This document shows positions 1 to 9,061 of a stretch of 64,000 nucleotides of DNA, one piece after another. Position 1 is the first letter of the stretch. The number at the start of each line of letters is the position of its first letter. Location of the stretch: contig NZ_CP088022.1 of the NCBI RefSeq assembly GCF_013373795.3, forward strand, positions 4,402,001 through 4,466,000, given 5' to 3'. A program made the translations under genes and the position numbers. This DNA comes from Bradyrhizobium quebecense. Lineage in GTDB: Bacteria; Pseudomonadota; Alphaproteobacteria; Rhizobiales; Xanthobacteraceae. Below the pieces are notes generated by a model. That model worked only from the letters and a program-made list of their open reading frames with translations. It made no database searches and was not told where the DNA came from.

Positions 1-196
1 GACGGCACCTGCGACCGCGCAGAACAGGGCCCCTGCCCCATCGGCAGAGGCTGTCCAGCAGCGCACGCTCACCGGCAAGGAGCGGCTCGGACGCAAATGG
101 ACCGACGAGCAGCGCATCGACAATTGCAATGTGCCGCCGGACAAGCGGGGCACCAAGCCACGTCCGAGCGCCTGTCCGCATGCGCCGTCGAGCTGA
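1..196 (+). CDS. Hypothetical protein, C-terminal part (5' end outside window)
   Basis: An open frame enters from the left edge at base 2 and stops with TGA at 194-196, giving about 64 residues. The visible part is Ala/Pro-rich and then charged, with a KWTDEQRIDNCNVPPDKRG stretch and two cysteines. It resembles small Bradyrhizobium proteins of unknown role, probably exported, but no domain is recognised. The function is unknown and the true start cannot be seen. Confidence 0.45.
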   Translation, partial: TAPATAQNRAPAPSAEAVQQRTLTGKERLGRKWTDEQRIDNCNVPPDKRGTKPRPSACPHAPSS

Positions 197-424
197 CCGA
201 ACCGTTCGCGCTGCGGCATAGCGGCGAGTCACGCGTGGCGTTGTGTATTCCATGCCACGGTAAGCTACGGGCGCATCAGCAAAAACCTGAAGCTTTCGAC
301 CGGCCTCCGGAGGCTGGTTGGGGTTCGTTCACGTTTTCGTATTGACCCGTTTTGGTTTCAGGGGGATGGTTCCGTCCGCAACGTCAGGAATAGGCGTGCG
401 GAAAAGGTTCATTGGGAGGATATG

Positions 425-2089
425 ATGAGACGCATTGCGCTGGCCGCAAGCCTCGTGATTCTTGCATCTTATGGTGCAAGCGCTCAGACCAACGAGCAGT
501 TGGTCAAGGGTGCGACTGATACATCGAACGTTCTCAATTACGGAATGGGCTACAATCTTCAGCGCTTCTCGACGCTGAACCAGATCAACAAGGACACTGT
601 CAAGAATCTGGTCCCGGTCTGGAATTACAGCTTGAACGACGACCGCAGCGAGGAATCGCAGCCGCTCGTCTACCAGGGCGTCCTTTACGTCACCACGCAC
701 AATGCCACGATGGCGATCGACGCCAAGAGCGGCAAGCAGATCTGGAAGACCAAGGTCGAGTACCCCGCCGAGACGCCGCGCATCGTCTGCTGCGGCATCA
801 TCAATCGCGGCGCGGCTCTGTATGACGGCAAGCTGTTCCGCACCACCCTCGACGCCAATGTGATCGCGCTCGATGCCAAGACCGGCAAGGAGCTGTGGCG
901 CGAAAAGGCTGCGGACATCAAGGAAGGCTACTCGATGACGGTGGCGCCGCTGGTCGCCGACGGCGTCGTGATCACCGGCATCTCCGGCGCCGAATTCGGC
1001 ACCCGCGGCTTCATCGACGGCTGGGATCCGGCGACCGGCAAGCGCCTCTGGCGTACCTACTCGATCCCGACTCCGGACGAGCCCGGTGGCGACACATGGA
1101 AGGGCGACACCTGGAAGCTGGGCGGCGGATCGACCTGGATCACCGGCTCCTATGATGCTGAACTGAACACCGTGTATTGGGGCATCGGCAATCCCGGACC
1201 GTTCAACTCTGCGGTGCGTCCGGGCGACAACCTCTACACCTGTTCGGTGCTCGCGCTCGATCCGAAGACCGGCAAGATCAAGTGGCACTACCAGTTCTCG
1301 CCGAACAATCCGTTCGACTATGACTCGGTGGCCGAAATGGTCCTTGCCGACATGAATGTCGAGGGCAAGCCAACCAAGGTGCTGATGGATGCCAACCGCA
1401 ACGGCTTCTTCTACGTGCTCGATCGCACCAACGGGAAGCTGCTCGCGGCCAATCCTTATGTGAACGTCAACTGGGCCACCGGCATCGACATGAAGACCGG
1501 CCGCCCGATCGAGACCGACGTCGCCAAGGATGCACGTGACGGCAAGAAGGTCACGGTCTACCCGTCGATCCTCGGCGGCAAGAACTGGGAACCGATGTCG
1601 TTCAATCCGCAGACCGGTCTCGCCTACGCCAACACGCTCGCCTTCGGCGGCAAGTACAAGGCCGAGCCGGTGACGTTCAAGCAGGGCGAGTGGTATCTCG
1701 GCATGGACCTCACCGATCCCTGGGAATGGGGCACCGGACCGCGCGGCCATCTCAAGGCGATCGATCCGATGACCGGCAAGGCGAAGTGGGAAGCGCCGAG
1801 CGACATTCCGCGCTTCTCCGGCGTGCTCTCCACGGCCGGCGGCGTGGTGTTCTCCGGTCAGCTGACCGGCGAATTCGAGGCATTCGACGCTGACACCGGC
1901 AAGAAGCTCTGGCAGTTCCAGACCGGTTCGGGCATCGAAGGACAACCCGTGACCTGGCAGCAGGACGGCGTGCAGTATGTCGCCGTCACCTCGGGCTATG
2001 GCGGCGTCTATTCGCTGTTCTCGGGCGACGAGCGGCTTGCCAAGGTCCCGCCCGGCGGTTCGCTGTGGGTTTTCGCGGTCAAGAACTGA
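425..2089 (+). CDS. PQQ-dependent methanol/ethanol-family alcohol dehydrogenase
   Basis: This is a periplasmic quinoprotein that oxidises alcohols and passes electrons to a cytochrome c. A signal peptide ends near residue 21 (ASAQ). At least six tryptophan-docking motifs of the DxxTGKxxW type mark the beta-propeller. A vicinal Cys-Cys pair (VCCG, residues 123-124 counted from 422) is the PQQ-contacting disulfide of the family. The GAEFG glutamate and GNPGPFN asparagine match metal ligands, and the catalytic Asp lies in ALDPKTG (about 281). The residue two positions later is Lys, not the extra Asp of lanthanide-dependent XoxF, so a calcium-type ethanol dehydrogenase is likelier. ATG 422 is also possible, but GGGAGG at 414-419 spaces better for 425. 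A cytochrome c gene and a binding-protein gene follow directly. Confidence 0.9.
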   Translation: MRRIALAASLVILASYGASAQTNEQLVKGATDTSNVLNYGMGYNLQRFSTLNQINKDTVKNLVPVWNYSLNDDRSEESQPLVYQGVLYVTTHNATMAIDAKSGKQIWKTKVEYPAETPRIVCCGIINRGAALYDGKLFRTTLDANVIALDAKTGKELWREKAADIKEGYSMTVAPLVADGVVITGISGAEFGTRGFIDGWDPATGKRLWRTYSIPTPDEPGGDTWKGDTWKLGGGSTWITGSYDAELNTVYWGIGNPGPFNSAVRPGDNLYTCSVLALDPKTGKIKWHYQFSPNNPFDYDSVAEMVLADMNVEGKPTKVLMDANRNGFFYVLDRTNGKLLAANPYVNVNWATGIDMKTGRPIETDVAKDARDGKKVTVYPSILGGKNWEPMSFNPQTGLAYANTLAFGGKYKAEPVTFKQGEWYLGMDLTDPWEWGTGPRGHLKAIDPMTGKAKWEAPSDIPRFSGVLSTAGGVVFSGQLTGEFEAFDADTGKKLWQFQTGSGIEGQPVTWQQDGVQYVAVTSGYGGVYSLFSGDERLAKVPPGGSLWVFAVKN

Positions 2090-2102
2090 GCGCGGAGCAC
2101 AC

Positions 2103-2453
2103 GTGACTGAAAGAGTAACCCTGTTGACGGCGGCGATCTTCGCCGCCGTCGCTGCGGCCTTGATCACGTTGATCCCGGCAGCCGCACAGCAAGCCAGTGC
2201 AATCGACCTTCAGGGTCAGGCCGACCAGGGCAAGGTCACCTACGCCAAGAACTGCTCGCATTGCCATGGGCCCAACATGGTCAACTCCGGCACCATCACG
2301 CCGGACTTGCGCGCGTTTCCCGACGACAAGACGCGCTTCGTGACCACCGTGAAGCAAGGCAAGAACGGCAAGATGCCGCCCTGGGCCGACATCCTGAGCG
2401 AGCAGGAGATCGCCGACGTCTGGGCCTTCCTGTCGAGCCGGAGGCCCGAATGA
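2103..2453 (+). CDS. Periplasmic c-type cytochrome, partner of the PQQ dehydrogenase
   Basis: This small monohaem cytochrome c (about 116 residues) is the likely electron acceptor of the upstream quinoprotein. It has a hydrophobic signal peptide ending near AAAQQ, one CSHCH haem-binding motif, and a downstream KMPPW segment that supplies the axial Met ligand. The frame stays open further upstream, but that part overlaps the dehydrogenase. The GTG at 2103 is chosen because GGAG lies at 2094-2097 and the signal peptide starts there. The stop overlaps the start of the next gene by 4 bases, so the three genes form an operon. Confidence 0.85.
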   Translation: MTERVTLLTAAIFAAVAAALITLIPAAAQQASAIDLQGQADQGKVTYAKNCSHCHGPNMVNSGTITPDLRAFPDDKTRFVTTVKQGKNGKMPPWADILSEQEIADVWAFLSSRRPE

Positions 2454-3388
2454 GAGCGCTGCTGGCGGGCGCCGCGACAGCCTTGCTGCTCGCCATGACG
2501 GCGGCAGCGCATGCGGCCGGCGAGCCGCTCAATGTATGCCTCGACGAGGATCTCCCGCCGTTGTCGGCGCATCATCGCGGCAAGCCGGATGCCGGTTTCG
2601 ACGTCGCGCTCGCGCAAGTGATCGCCGAGCGGCTCGGACGGCCGCTCAATATACAATGGTTCGAGAGCAAGCTCGACGAGGATTCGAGCCCCGCGCTGGA
2701 GGCCAATGCGTTGCTGTCGGACGGGCGATGCTCGCTGGTCGGCGGCTACGCCCTCACCACGGACTCGCTGAAGGCGCCTGGTGTCGCGACGGCTAAGCTG
2801 CCAGACTTCGATGGCGCCACCCGCGACGATCGCCGCCGGCGGATTCCGATCGGGGTGCTGGCGCCAAGCCAGCCTTACATCTATTCGCCGATGACCGTCG
2901 TGCTCGGCCCCAAGGCCAAGGACCGGGTCAAGGACCGCAAGATCTCCGATATCGGCGATCTCGCCGGCCTTCGCCTGACGATCGAAAGCGGTACGCTGGG
3001 CGATGCCATCCTGATGACCTTCGACAAGGGAAAGCTGATCGAAGACATCACCCACCTCGTTCCCGGGCGCAGCGACCTGCTGGGAGAGCTCGAACGCGGT
3101 GAATTCGACGCCACCCTGCTCGACCTGCGGCGGTTCGACGCCTACCGCGCTGATCATCCCGACACCAAGATCACCGCCTCCGGCTATTACTATCCGATCG
3201 GCGCCAACCGCGGTTACGTCGCGCTCGAGACCGACAAGGCGCTGCTGGAGGCTGTCAACAAGGCGCTGTCCGACCTGCAAGCCAAGGGCGCCATCGCCGA
3301 GCTTGGCAAAGCCGCAGGCCTGACTTGGCTTCCCCCGCGCGAACCGATCATTCTCGGTGACGTCTGGCTGAATATCCTGAACCGCTGA
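2450..3388 (+). CDS. Quinoprotein-dehydrogenase-associated substrate-binding protein (MxaJ/XoxJ-like)
   Basis: This 312-residue periplasmic protein belongs to the type-3 solute-binding fold. Its family accompanies PQQ dehydrogenases and is not part of an ABC importer. A signal peptide (MRALLAGAATALLLAM...AHA) is followed by LNVCLDEDLPPLS and GFDVALAQVIAERLGR, the usual beginning of this fold. The ATG overlaps the cytochrome stop as ATGA, so translation is probably coupled. No permease or ATPase gene is nearby, which supports a role in dehydrogenase maturation or electron transfer. MxaJ-type proteins are thought to help activate the enzyme, but the exact role here is inferred. Confidence 0.85.
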   Translation: MRALLAGAATALLLAMTAAAHAAGEPLNVCLDEDLPPLSAHHRGKPDAGFDVALAQVIAERLGRPLNIQWFESKLDEDSSPALEANALLSDGRCSLVGGYALTTDSLKAPGVATAKLPDFDGATRDDRRRRIPIGVLAPSQPYIYSPMTVVLGPKAKDRVKDRKISDIGDLAGLRLTIESGTLGDAILMTFDKGKLIEDITHLVPGRSDLLGELERGEFDATLLDLRRFDAYRADHPDTKITASGYYYPIGANRGYVALETDKALLEAVNKALSDLQAKGAIAELGKAAGLTWLPPREPIILGDVWLNILNR

Positions 3389-3404
3389 TGCCGGCGACAG
3401 GCTG

Positions 3405-4313
3405 CTATCGCAAATAGCTCGCCAGGTTCATGCTCTGGATCTTGGCGATCGCCGAATAGGACGCCGTCAGCTGCGCCTGATAAGTCGAAAGCTGCGCCGT
3501 CACCGCGGCGACGTCGACGCTGGTGAGGTTGGTCGACAGGGTCTTGGCGAAATTCTGGTAGTCGCTCTGGTTCGTGCTGGCGGTCTCGATCTGCGACGCC
3601 GAGGTCGAAAGCTTTGCCTGCACCGTGGACGTTGCATCCAATGCATTGCTGGCGAGGTCGAGCGCCTGCGAGATATCGCTAGACGACAACGTCGTGCTGT
3701 TGCCGACGTATTTCAACAGCCGCATGACCTGCTCGAAGGCAGGATTGTCGGCGGTGACGCCATAGGGAACCGAATGGCTGTCCGAAACGCGCACCGACGC
3801 GATCTCGCTGTCACCCTTGTAGTAGCTGGTGTCTGATGTCGTCAGCGAGCCCGTGCCGGTGTCATAGCTGGACATATCCACAGGCGCAGTATCGGTGCGG
3901 GCGCCGCTGAAGACGTATTCGCCGTCATACTGGGTGTTAAGCAGCCCCTGCATCTGCGAGATCGCCTGCTGGGCATAGTTGATCACCGATGCCGTCGCCG
4001 TGCTGCTGCCGGTCGTGGCGGCGCTGAGCTGGGTCCGAAGCTGGGTGATGATATCCGTCACCGAGCCGACCGCCGAATACATCGCCTGCACCTTGTTGTC
4101 GGCGAGATTGCTGGCATCGATATAGGACTGGGCGCGCGTCACCGAGACCTGCAAATTGATCACGCGCCCGGCGCCTGAGCCGTAACCGCCGAAATCCTCG
4201 GATTGCAGCCCGGAGGACTCCTGCACCTGCTCATTGGCCATCACCGACTGCACGCGCAACGCGCTTGATATCATCTGCTCCGATTGCGCGAAGGTGGCAA
4301 CACGCATCATCAT
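3405..4313 (-). CDS. flgL: Flagellar hook-filament junction protein FlgL (HAP3)
   Basis: FlgL is the second junction protein between hook and filament. The 302-residue product has flagellin-like heptad helices at both ends (RVATFAQSEQMISSALRVQ near the N-terminus, VTAQLSTYQAQLTASYSAI near the C-terminus) and an INYAQQAISQMQGLLNTQ segment with EYVFSGART, typical of FlgL. It lies 16 bases downstream of flgK, in the usual flgK-flgL order, and is the last gene of the minus-strand flagellar block. The start MMMR has three Met codons in a row, so the exact start is uncertain by up to two codons. Confidence 0.88.
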   Translation of the reverse strand: MMMRVATFAQSEQMISSALRVQSVMANEQVQESSGLQSEDFGGYGSGAGRVINLQVSVTRAQSYIDASNLADNKVQAMYSAVGSVTDIITQLRTQLSAATTGSSTATASVINYAQQAISQMQGLLNTQYDGEYVFSGARTDTAPVDMSSYDTGTGSLTTSDTSYYKGDSEIASVRVSDSHSVPYGVTADNPAFEQVMRLLKYVGNSTTLSSSDISQALDLASNALDATSTVQAKLSTSASQIETASTNQSDYQNFAKTLSTNLTSVDVAAVTAQLSTYQAQLTASYSAIAKIQSMNLASYLR

Positions 4314-4329
4314 GACAAGGCCCTCACAC

Positions 4330-6099
4330 TCAGGCTGCGGTCATCGCGGTCATCAGCGCCGAGAACATGGAATTGATGGCCGTAATGATCTGGGATGCGG
4401 CAGCGTATTTGTTCTGCAACGCACTCAGATTCGCGCTCTCCTGGTCAATGTTGACGCCGGACTGCGACGACAGCGAGCTCGCATAGGTCGACTGCGCGGT
4501 TTGCTTTGATGTGTAGGTTGCCGATGCCCGGGTCGCCTTGCCGGCGACGTTGGCAACGATCGCTGCCGCATAGTCGGTGAAAGAGCCGGTGGTGGCGCCC
4601 AGCCCACCCGCCATCGCGAAATTGGTCGACCCCGTCAGTGCGCTCGAGAGCGCGTTCACCACCGTCGCCGAGCCCGATGACAGCACTGAGTTTCCGACCG
4701 TCAGCGTGGACGACGTATCGAGTGTCGCCGTCGGCAGCGCCGCCGTGCCGCTCAGGATGTCGTTGCGCACCGCGATGTTGGAAGCGCTGGTCCCCGTGAT
4801 CAGATCGTTGAGCCCGAAATACTGCGAAAATCCCTCACCGCCGACCGAACTCGTCATCTGGTTGATGGCGATGCCATTGCCCGACCCGGTCGCCGAGATC
4901 GACAAATGTCCGTTGGCATCAACCGATGCCGAGACGCCGGGGATAGTGTTGATCTTGGCGGCAAGAGCGCCCACCGTGGAATATGCCGATAGATCGATAT
5001 CCTGATACGATACGAGATTCCCGCTCTTGTCGGCGACAGCGATACGCACCGTGCCGGTGCCCGCGAACGATGTCGAATTGCTGACAGTCGCCGTACTGGT
5101 CAAGCTCGCTGGCGGCGGCATCGATGTGCCCTGGTTCGATACTGCATTCACGCTCGAGGCCAGCTGCTGGGCAAGCTCGTCGAGTTGCGACTGCGCGGCC
5201 GGCAGGGTCTGGTCGCGCAGGGCAATCAGGGCGCTGACCTTGCCGGAGGAGATCTGCGAGGTGATGTCGACCCCGTTGACGGTGATACCGCTGAAGCCGC
5301 TCGACGATCCCGCGCTGTACGTCGTCGATGCCGTGACACTGGGCAGCGCCGTGTAGCTCAGCGGGTGTGCCGTGCTGTCAACTAGCGCCTGCCCGGAGCC
5401 GGTATAGACCTGCAGATCACCGCTCGACGTGGTGAAATAGCTCACATTCATTTGCGAGGCGAGGTCCTGCAGCGCGCCGTTGCGCTGGTCCTCGAGATCG
5501 GCGGTCGACTGGCCCGCGGCCGCTTCCTGCTTGATCTGCTTGTTGAGGTCGGAGATCTGCTGCAGATCGGAATTGATGTCGGTGACCGACGAGGCGATAT
5601 CCTGGTCGGCATTGGAGCGCAGCTTCTGGATGCCGCTCGAGGTTTGCTGCAGCTGATTGGTGACCGCAGCGAGCGCGCTGACGGCGTTCGATTGCAGCGA
5701 AGCGCTGCTCGGCGTGCTGGCGAGCGAGGACAGCGCCGACTCGAATGCCGCGATCGTGTTGGCCAGCGAGGTGCCCGTCGTGGAGCTGTCGCCGCTCGAG
5801 GTGTTGCCGTAGAGCTGCTGGAGCTCGGTCAGATAGCTGTTGTTGGTGTCGGCTGCGCCGAGATCGGAATCGGCCCCGACCAGCGACTTCAAGAGCAGCT
5901 TGTCGACCGCGCTAGTGATCCCCGAGATCGTGACGCCGGTGCCGACACCACTGGTGACGCTGCTGCTCTGGTTGGCGGTCTTCTCGGTATAGCCCTTGGT
6001 GTCGGCATTGGAGATGTTGGCCGAGGCCACGCTGATCTGCACCTGCGTGGCTGACAGCCCGCTGAATGCGATGCTTCGTGCGATATCAAGCGACGACAC
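4330..6099 (-). CDS. flgK: Flagellar hook-associated protein FlgK (HAP1)
   Basis: FlgK is the first hook-filament junction protein. The 589-residue product begins MSSLDIARSIAFSGL and carries the rod/hook N-terminal signature SANISNADTKGY. A long Ser/Thr/Ala-rich central region follows, then a C-terminal helix (SGVNIDQESANLSALQNKY) that matches the conserved FlgK end. The length fits alphaproteobacterial FlgK. It is followed by flgL and preceded by an FlgN-like chaperone gene, which fits because FlgN chaperones FlgK and FlgL. Confidence 0.9.
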   Translation of the reverse strand: MSSLDIARSIAFSGLSATQVQISVASANISNADTKGYTEKTANQSSSVTSGVGTGVTISGITSAVDKLLLKSLVGADSDLGAADTNNSYLTELQQLYGNTSSGDSSTTGTSLANTIAAFESALSSLASTPSSASLQSNAVSALAAVTNQLQQTSSGIQKLRSNADQDIASSVTDINSDLQQISDLNKQIKQEAAAGQSTADLEDQRNGALQDLASQMNVSYFTTSSGDLQVYTGSGQALVDSTAHPLSYTALPSVTASTTYSAGSSSGFSGITVNGVDITSQISSGKVSALIALRDQTLPAAQSQLDELAQQLASSVNAVSNQGTSMPPPASLTSTATVSNSTSFAGTGTVRIAVADKSGNLVSYQDIDLSAYSTVGALAAKINTIPGVSASVDANGHLSISATGSGNGIAINQMTSSVGGEGFSQYFGLNDLITGTSASNIAVRNDILSGTAALPTATLDTSSTLTVGNSVLSSGSATVVNALSSALTGSTNFAMAGGLGATTGSFTDYAAAIVANVAGKATRASATYTSKQTAQSTYASSLSSQSGVNIDQESANLSALQNKYAAASQIITAINSMFSALMTAMTAA

Positions 6100-6126
6100 G
6101 ACCCACTCCCTCCGACGCCGGCGCGA

Positions 6127-6582
6127 TCAGGCCCGCACGTTGGTGCCATAGGACATCGCAGATGTGACGCGACGGCCGCCGGCCCCGTAAGGCGACACGT
6201 TGGCGATCTGCTCGCGGATCGCCTGCATGATCGCCTCGATCCTGCGGTTGCTGGCATCGATCGCCGCGCGCAGCTGCATCACGTTCTCGTCCATCGCGAC
6301 CCGAAGCTTCAGGATCCGATCCATCAGCTGCTCGCGCAGCACGCGATCCTGGACGTTGAGGTTAGCGGTCTTGCCGACGGCCTCCGCCACGCACTGCTCG
6401 AACAGCGTGGCGAGGCGGTTCTTCTCGTCGACCTGCTTCAGCCGCGAGGCCGGCAGACCCTTGGCGAGCTCGACGTTCTCCTCGTTCACGATCTCGATCA
6501 GATTGTCGATCAGTGCGATCAACGACCTGGCGCGCTCGTCATTGCCCGCGGGATTGATCTTGATGTTGCGTTCCGGTGTCAT
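6127..6582 (-). CDS. FlgN-like flagellar export chaperone
   Basis: This product of about 151 residues is almost wholly helical, with long charged heptads (LIALIDNLIEIVNEENVEL, KQVDEKNRLATLFEQCV), which is the appearance of the FlgN family. FlgN binds the C-termini of FlgK and FlgL before export. The start MTPERN at 6582 is preferred because the longer frame adds 22 unlikely residues and runs toward the upstream gene, which stops at 6602. Its position directly upstream of flgK supports the assignment, which rests on shape and context more than on motif identity. Confidence 0.7.
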   Translation of the reverse strand: MTPERNIKINPAGNDERARSLIALIDNLIEIVNEENVELAKGLPASRLKQVDEKNRLATLFEQCVAEAVGKTANLNVQDRVLREQLMDRILKLRVAMDENVMQLRAAIDASNRRIEAIMQAIREQIANVSPYGAGGRRVTSAMSYGTNVRA

Positions 6583-6601
6583 GTCATCGCTCCCGTTCAA
6601 G

Positions 6602-6844
6602 CTAGTGTCCGCGACGCAGGGCGCGAACCGATTGTGCGCTGCGCCCATACGCGGTGATTGCCGTTACCCGGACCGAGACCCGGTTGATTTCCTGGTCGAG
6701 CCGCACGCACTCACGCATCAGCAGGTCCCGCAACGCTCCGACGTCGTCGAGCAACGCAGTGAGTTGCGCCCGATCGTTCGGCCGAACCGAGGCAGCCCTC
6801 GCCTTCAGCCGCTGAAGCCTGACCAGCAGGCGGTCATTCTTCAT
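6602..6844 (-). CDS. Small helical protein of the flagellar operon, function unknown
   Basis: This 80-residue basic protein is predicted helical (LLVRLQRLKARAASV, LTALLDDVGALRDLLMREC). Its ATG overlaps the flgE stop as ATGA, so it is translationally coupled to flgE, and the FlgN-like gene follows 19 bases later. No known domain is recognised. Size, coil character and position suggest a second export chaperone or a small assembly factor, but this is inference only. The tight coupling makes it very likely to be a real gene. Confidence 0.6.
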   Translation of the reverse strand: MKNDRLLVRLQRLKARAASVRPNDRAQLTALLDDVGALRDLLMRECVRLDQEINRVSVRVTAITAYGRSAQSVRALRRGH

Positions 6845-8130
6845 CGCGACACCGCCGAAATCAGCGTGTCGAACATCTTGTTGACGGTGGTGACGACCTG
6901 CGACGCCGCCGAATAGGCCTGCTGCGCCGAGATCATGTTGGAGAACTGACCGCTGGTGTCAGTGGTGCTCGATTCCAGCTCGCTGCCGTAGATCGTGCCG
7001 GCGCCGTTGGCCCCCGAGGTCTGCAGCGTGGCGTTGCCGGAGGCTGCCGTCGCGGAGTACAGGCCGTCGCTGGCCGCGCTCAATCCGTTGGGGTCGCTGA
7101 AGGTCGCAACCGCAATCTTGTAGATCGCGATGGTCTGCCCGTTGGAGTAGGTCGCATCGACCACGCCGCCTTTGCCGATCGCGATGCTGCTCAGCTTGCC
7201 GTAAGGCAGGCCGTCCGACGTGATGCTCGTGAGGTCGACGGAAGGCGTGGTCTGGCCCGACGAATATTGCGTGAGACCGTCGGTCTTGCCGGCCGTGCCG
7301 AGATTGAGCGTGATCACGGTACCATTGGCAGTGGAGCTGTCGGCCGCGCCGTCCTTCCAGCCGGTGATCGAGATGGTCGGCGGACTCGGCACCGTCGAGG
7401 CGAGCGAACCGTCGGGATTGAAGGTGATCGCCACCGTATCGGTGATCGCGTTGGCACTGGCCGTGCTGGAGTCCGACGCGAGCTTCGGCTGCTCGAAGCT
7501 CGCCTGCCAGGCATTGTCTGCGGTCTTCTTCCAGTCGATCTGGATCGTGCTCGCCGTACCAAGCGAATCGTAGACCGTCATCGAGCTGTTGAACGTCGCG
7601 CCAATGGTGGCATCGGCCGGCAGATTCGCCGCGACCGTGGTCTTGGTGGTCGCGCTGCCGCTGGTGGAGGCGACCTGCGTGTTGATCGGCCCGAGACTCG
7701 CGGCGGAAGCATTGCCGATGATGTTGCCTTGCGCGTCGGTGCGCCAGCCCTCGAGATAGTTTCCGTTGTTGACGAGATAGCCCGAGTTGTCGGTGGTGAA
7801 CGCGCCGTTGCGCGTATAGGAGGTGGTGCCGCCGGTCGTCGCATTGGTGGTGACGAAGAAACCGCTGCCCTGGATCGCAACGTCGGTGGCGTTGGTGGTC
7901 GCGGCCAGCAATCCCTGCTGGGTGATGTTAGCGCGGCCGGACACCGTGACGCCGCCGGACGTGTACGATGTGGCGCTGTTCGACGCCGTCACCAGATCTT
8001 CGAACATCGCCGACGTGGTCTTGTACCCCGTGGTATCGGCGTTCGATATGTTGTCGGAAATCATTGCCAGCGATTGGCTCTGCGAATTGAGCGCCGAGAT
8101 CGCCGAGGAAAGTGCACCTGTGAGACTCAT
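6841..8130 (-). CDS. flgE: Flagellar hook protein FlgE
   Basis: FlgE forms the flexible hook between rod and filament. The 429-residue product begins MSLTGALSSAISALNSQ and has the rod/hook signature ISDNISNADTTGYKT near residue 25. It then shows the GRANITQQGLL and IQGSGFFVTT motifs of the hook D1 domain, and ends in the conserved hook C-terminus (SQFSNMISAQQAYSAASQVV..VNKMFDTLI). It sits between flgD, which encodes the hook cap, and the small coupled gene, as expected for a hook operon. Confidence 0.92.
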   Translation of the reverse strand: MSLTGALSSAISALNSQSQSLAMISDNISNADTTGYKTTSAMFEDLVTASNSATSYTSGGVTVSGRANITQQGLLAATTNATDVAIQGSGFFVTTNATTGGTTSYTRNGAFTTDNSGYLVNNGNYLEGWRTDAQGNIIGNASAASLGPINTQVASTSGSATTKTTVAANLPADATIGATFNSSMTVYDSLGTASTIQIDWKKTADNAWQASFEQPKLASDSSTASANAITDTVAITFNPDGSLASTVPSPPTISITGWKDGAADSSTANGTVITLNLGTAGKTDGLTQYSSGQTTPSVDLTSITSDGLPYGKLSSIAIGKGGVVDATYSNGQTIAIYKIAVATFSDPNGLSAASDGLYSATAASGNATLQTSGANGAGTIYGSELESSTTDTSGQFSNMISAQQAYSAASQVVTTVNKMFDTLISAVSR

Positions 8131-8149
8131 GATAATACTCCGGCAGCAA

Positions 8150-8821
8150 TCAGGACGTGACGCCGATGATGTTGGCGGCGCTGACAGGGACGCCGTTCAC
8201 GAGCAGCGAAGGTGTCGAGCCGGAGGCATCGATCCCGGTCACCGTTCCGGTCATCGTGGTGTAGCTGAGCAGCGAGTTTCCGGCGGAGTCGGTGGCGGTC
8301 ACCTGGATCGTGTACTGGCCGCCATTGCTGAGCTGGGTGCCGCTCGTGGTCTGGCCATTCCAGGTGAAGGTGTTCGAGCCGGCGTTGCCGGTCCCCTTGC
8401 CGCTCCACACCGTGTTGCCCGAGGAGTCCTGGATCGCGATCGCGACGTTGGAAGCGGCCGAAGTGAGCGAGTAGCCGAAGGTCGCCGAGCCGTTGGTCAG
8501 CTCCGCCGTGTTGGTCTTCGCCTCGACGGTGTGGCCGATATAGTTGACCGAGTTCAGCGTCACGAGGCTCGAGAACGAGCTCGCCAGCGACGTCATGCTG
8601 GCGTTGGTCGACTGCTGCTCGGTGAAGTTGGCGTAAGAGGTGAGCTGATTGATGAAGTCGGTCGTGCTGGTGGCGTTCAGCGGATCCTGGTTTTGCAGTT
8701 CGCTGACGAGCAGGTTGAGGAAATCGGTCGAGCTCATCCCCATCGACGCGCTGGTTGACGAACTCGACGACGAGCTCGAGGCGGCGGAGGCTGCTGCAGA
8801 GGTTGCCGAGGAAACGGTCAT
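8150..8821 (-). CDS. flgD: Flagellar hook assembly (cap) protein FlgD
   Basis: FlgD caps the growing hook and is needed for FlgE polymerisation. The 223-residue product has a Ser/Ala-rich disordered N-terminus, then the FlgD signature (FLNLLVSELQNQDPLNAT..TDFINQLTSYANFTEQQ). A FLgD_tudor/Ig-like C-terminal part follows (ITSSGN-type loops, GGQYTIQVTATDSAGN). The frame is open up to 8932, but ATG 8821 is preferred because the extra 37 residues are basic and unlike FlgD. flgE lies 19 bases downstream. Confidence 0.88.
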   Translation of the reverse strand: MTVSSATSAAASAASSSSSSSSTSASMGMSSTDFLNLLVSELQNQDPLNATSTTDFINQLTSYANFTEQQSTNASMTSLASSFSSLVTLNSVNYIGHTVEAKTNTAELTNGSATFGYSLTSAASNVAIAIQDSSGNTVWSGKGTGNAGSNTFTWNGQTTSGTQLSNGGQYTIQVTATDSAGNSLLSYTTMTGTVTGIDASGSTPSLLVNGVPVSAANIIGVTS

Positions 8822-9061
8822 GACAAGGCTCTCTTCGTCGCGGGCTAGGCGACGGAACGCGGTGAAACATTGGGATCGTGAAGTCGTTCGCAGATAGAAC
8901 GGATGACGCGGCGATTTCAGGCGCGGATTCATCCGCCCGGAATCACTTGATTAATCGGCAGAATTTGCCGTGTCGGTAGCGGCCCGGAGGCGCGCAAATG
9001 CGCGCGCAAGCCGATCCGCCGCGGAACGGCGCGGAGTGTTGCAAAAGGAATTGCGGAGAGA
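8822..9061. promoter_or_regulatory. Intergenic region upstream of flgD
   Basis: About 240 bases separate flgD from the next upstream gene. No coding frame is convincing here. The stretch is expected to hold the promoter of the flgD-flgE-flgK-flgL operon. I see an AT-richer patch around 8935-8970 but no clear sigma-28 or sigma-54 consensus. Confidence 0.35.

Noticed and set aside
425..2089. Calling the dehydrogenase a lanthanide-dependent XoxF
   Set aside because: The extra Asp two residues after the catalytic Asp is absent (Lys instead), so this name is not supported.
329..2167. A 612-codon open frame on the minus strand
   Set aside because: It is the antisense shadow of the PQQ dehydrogenase gene. 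The product is Arg/Gly/Ala-rich without any domain, as expected from GC-rich codon bias.
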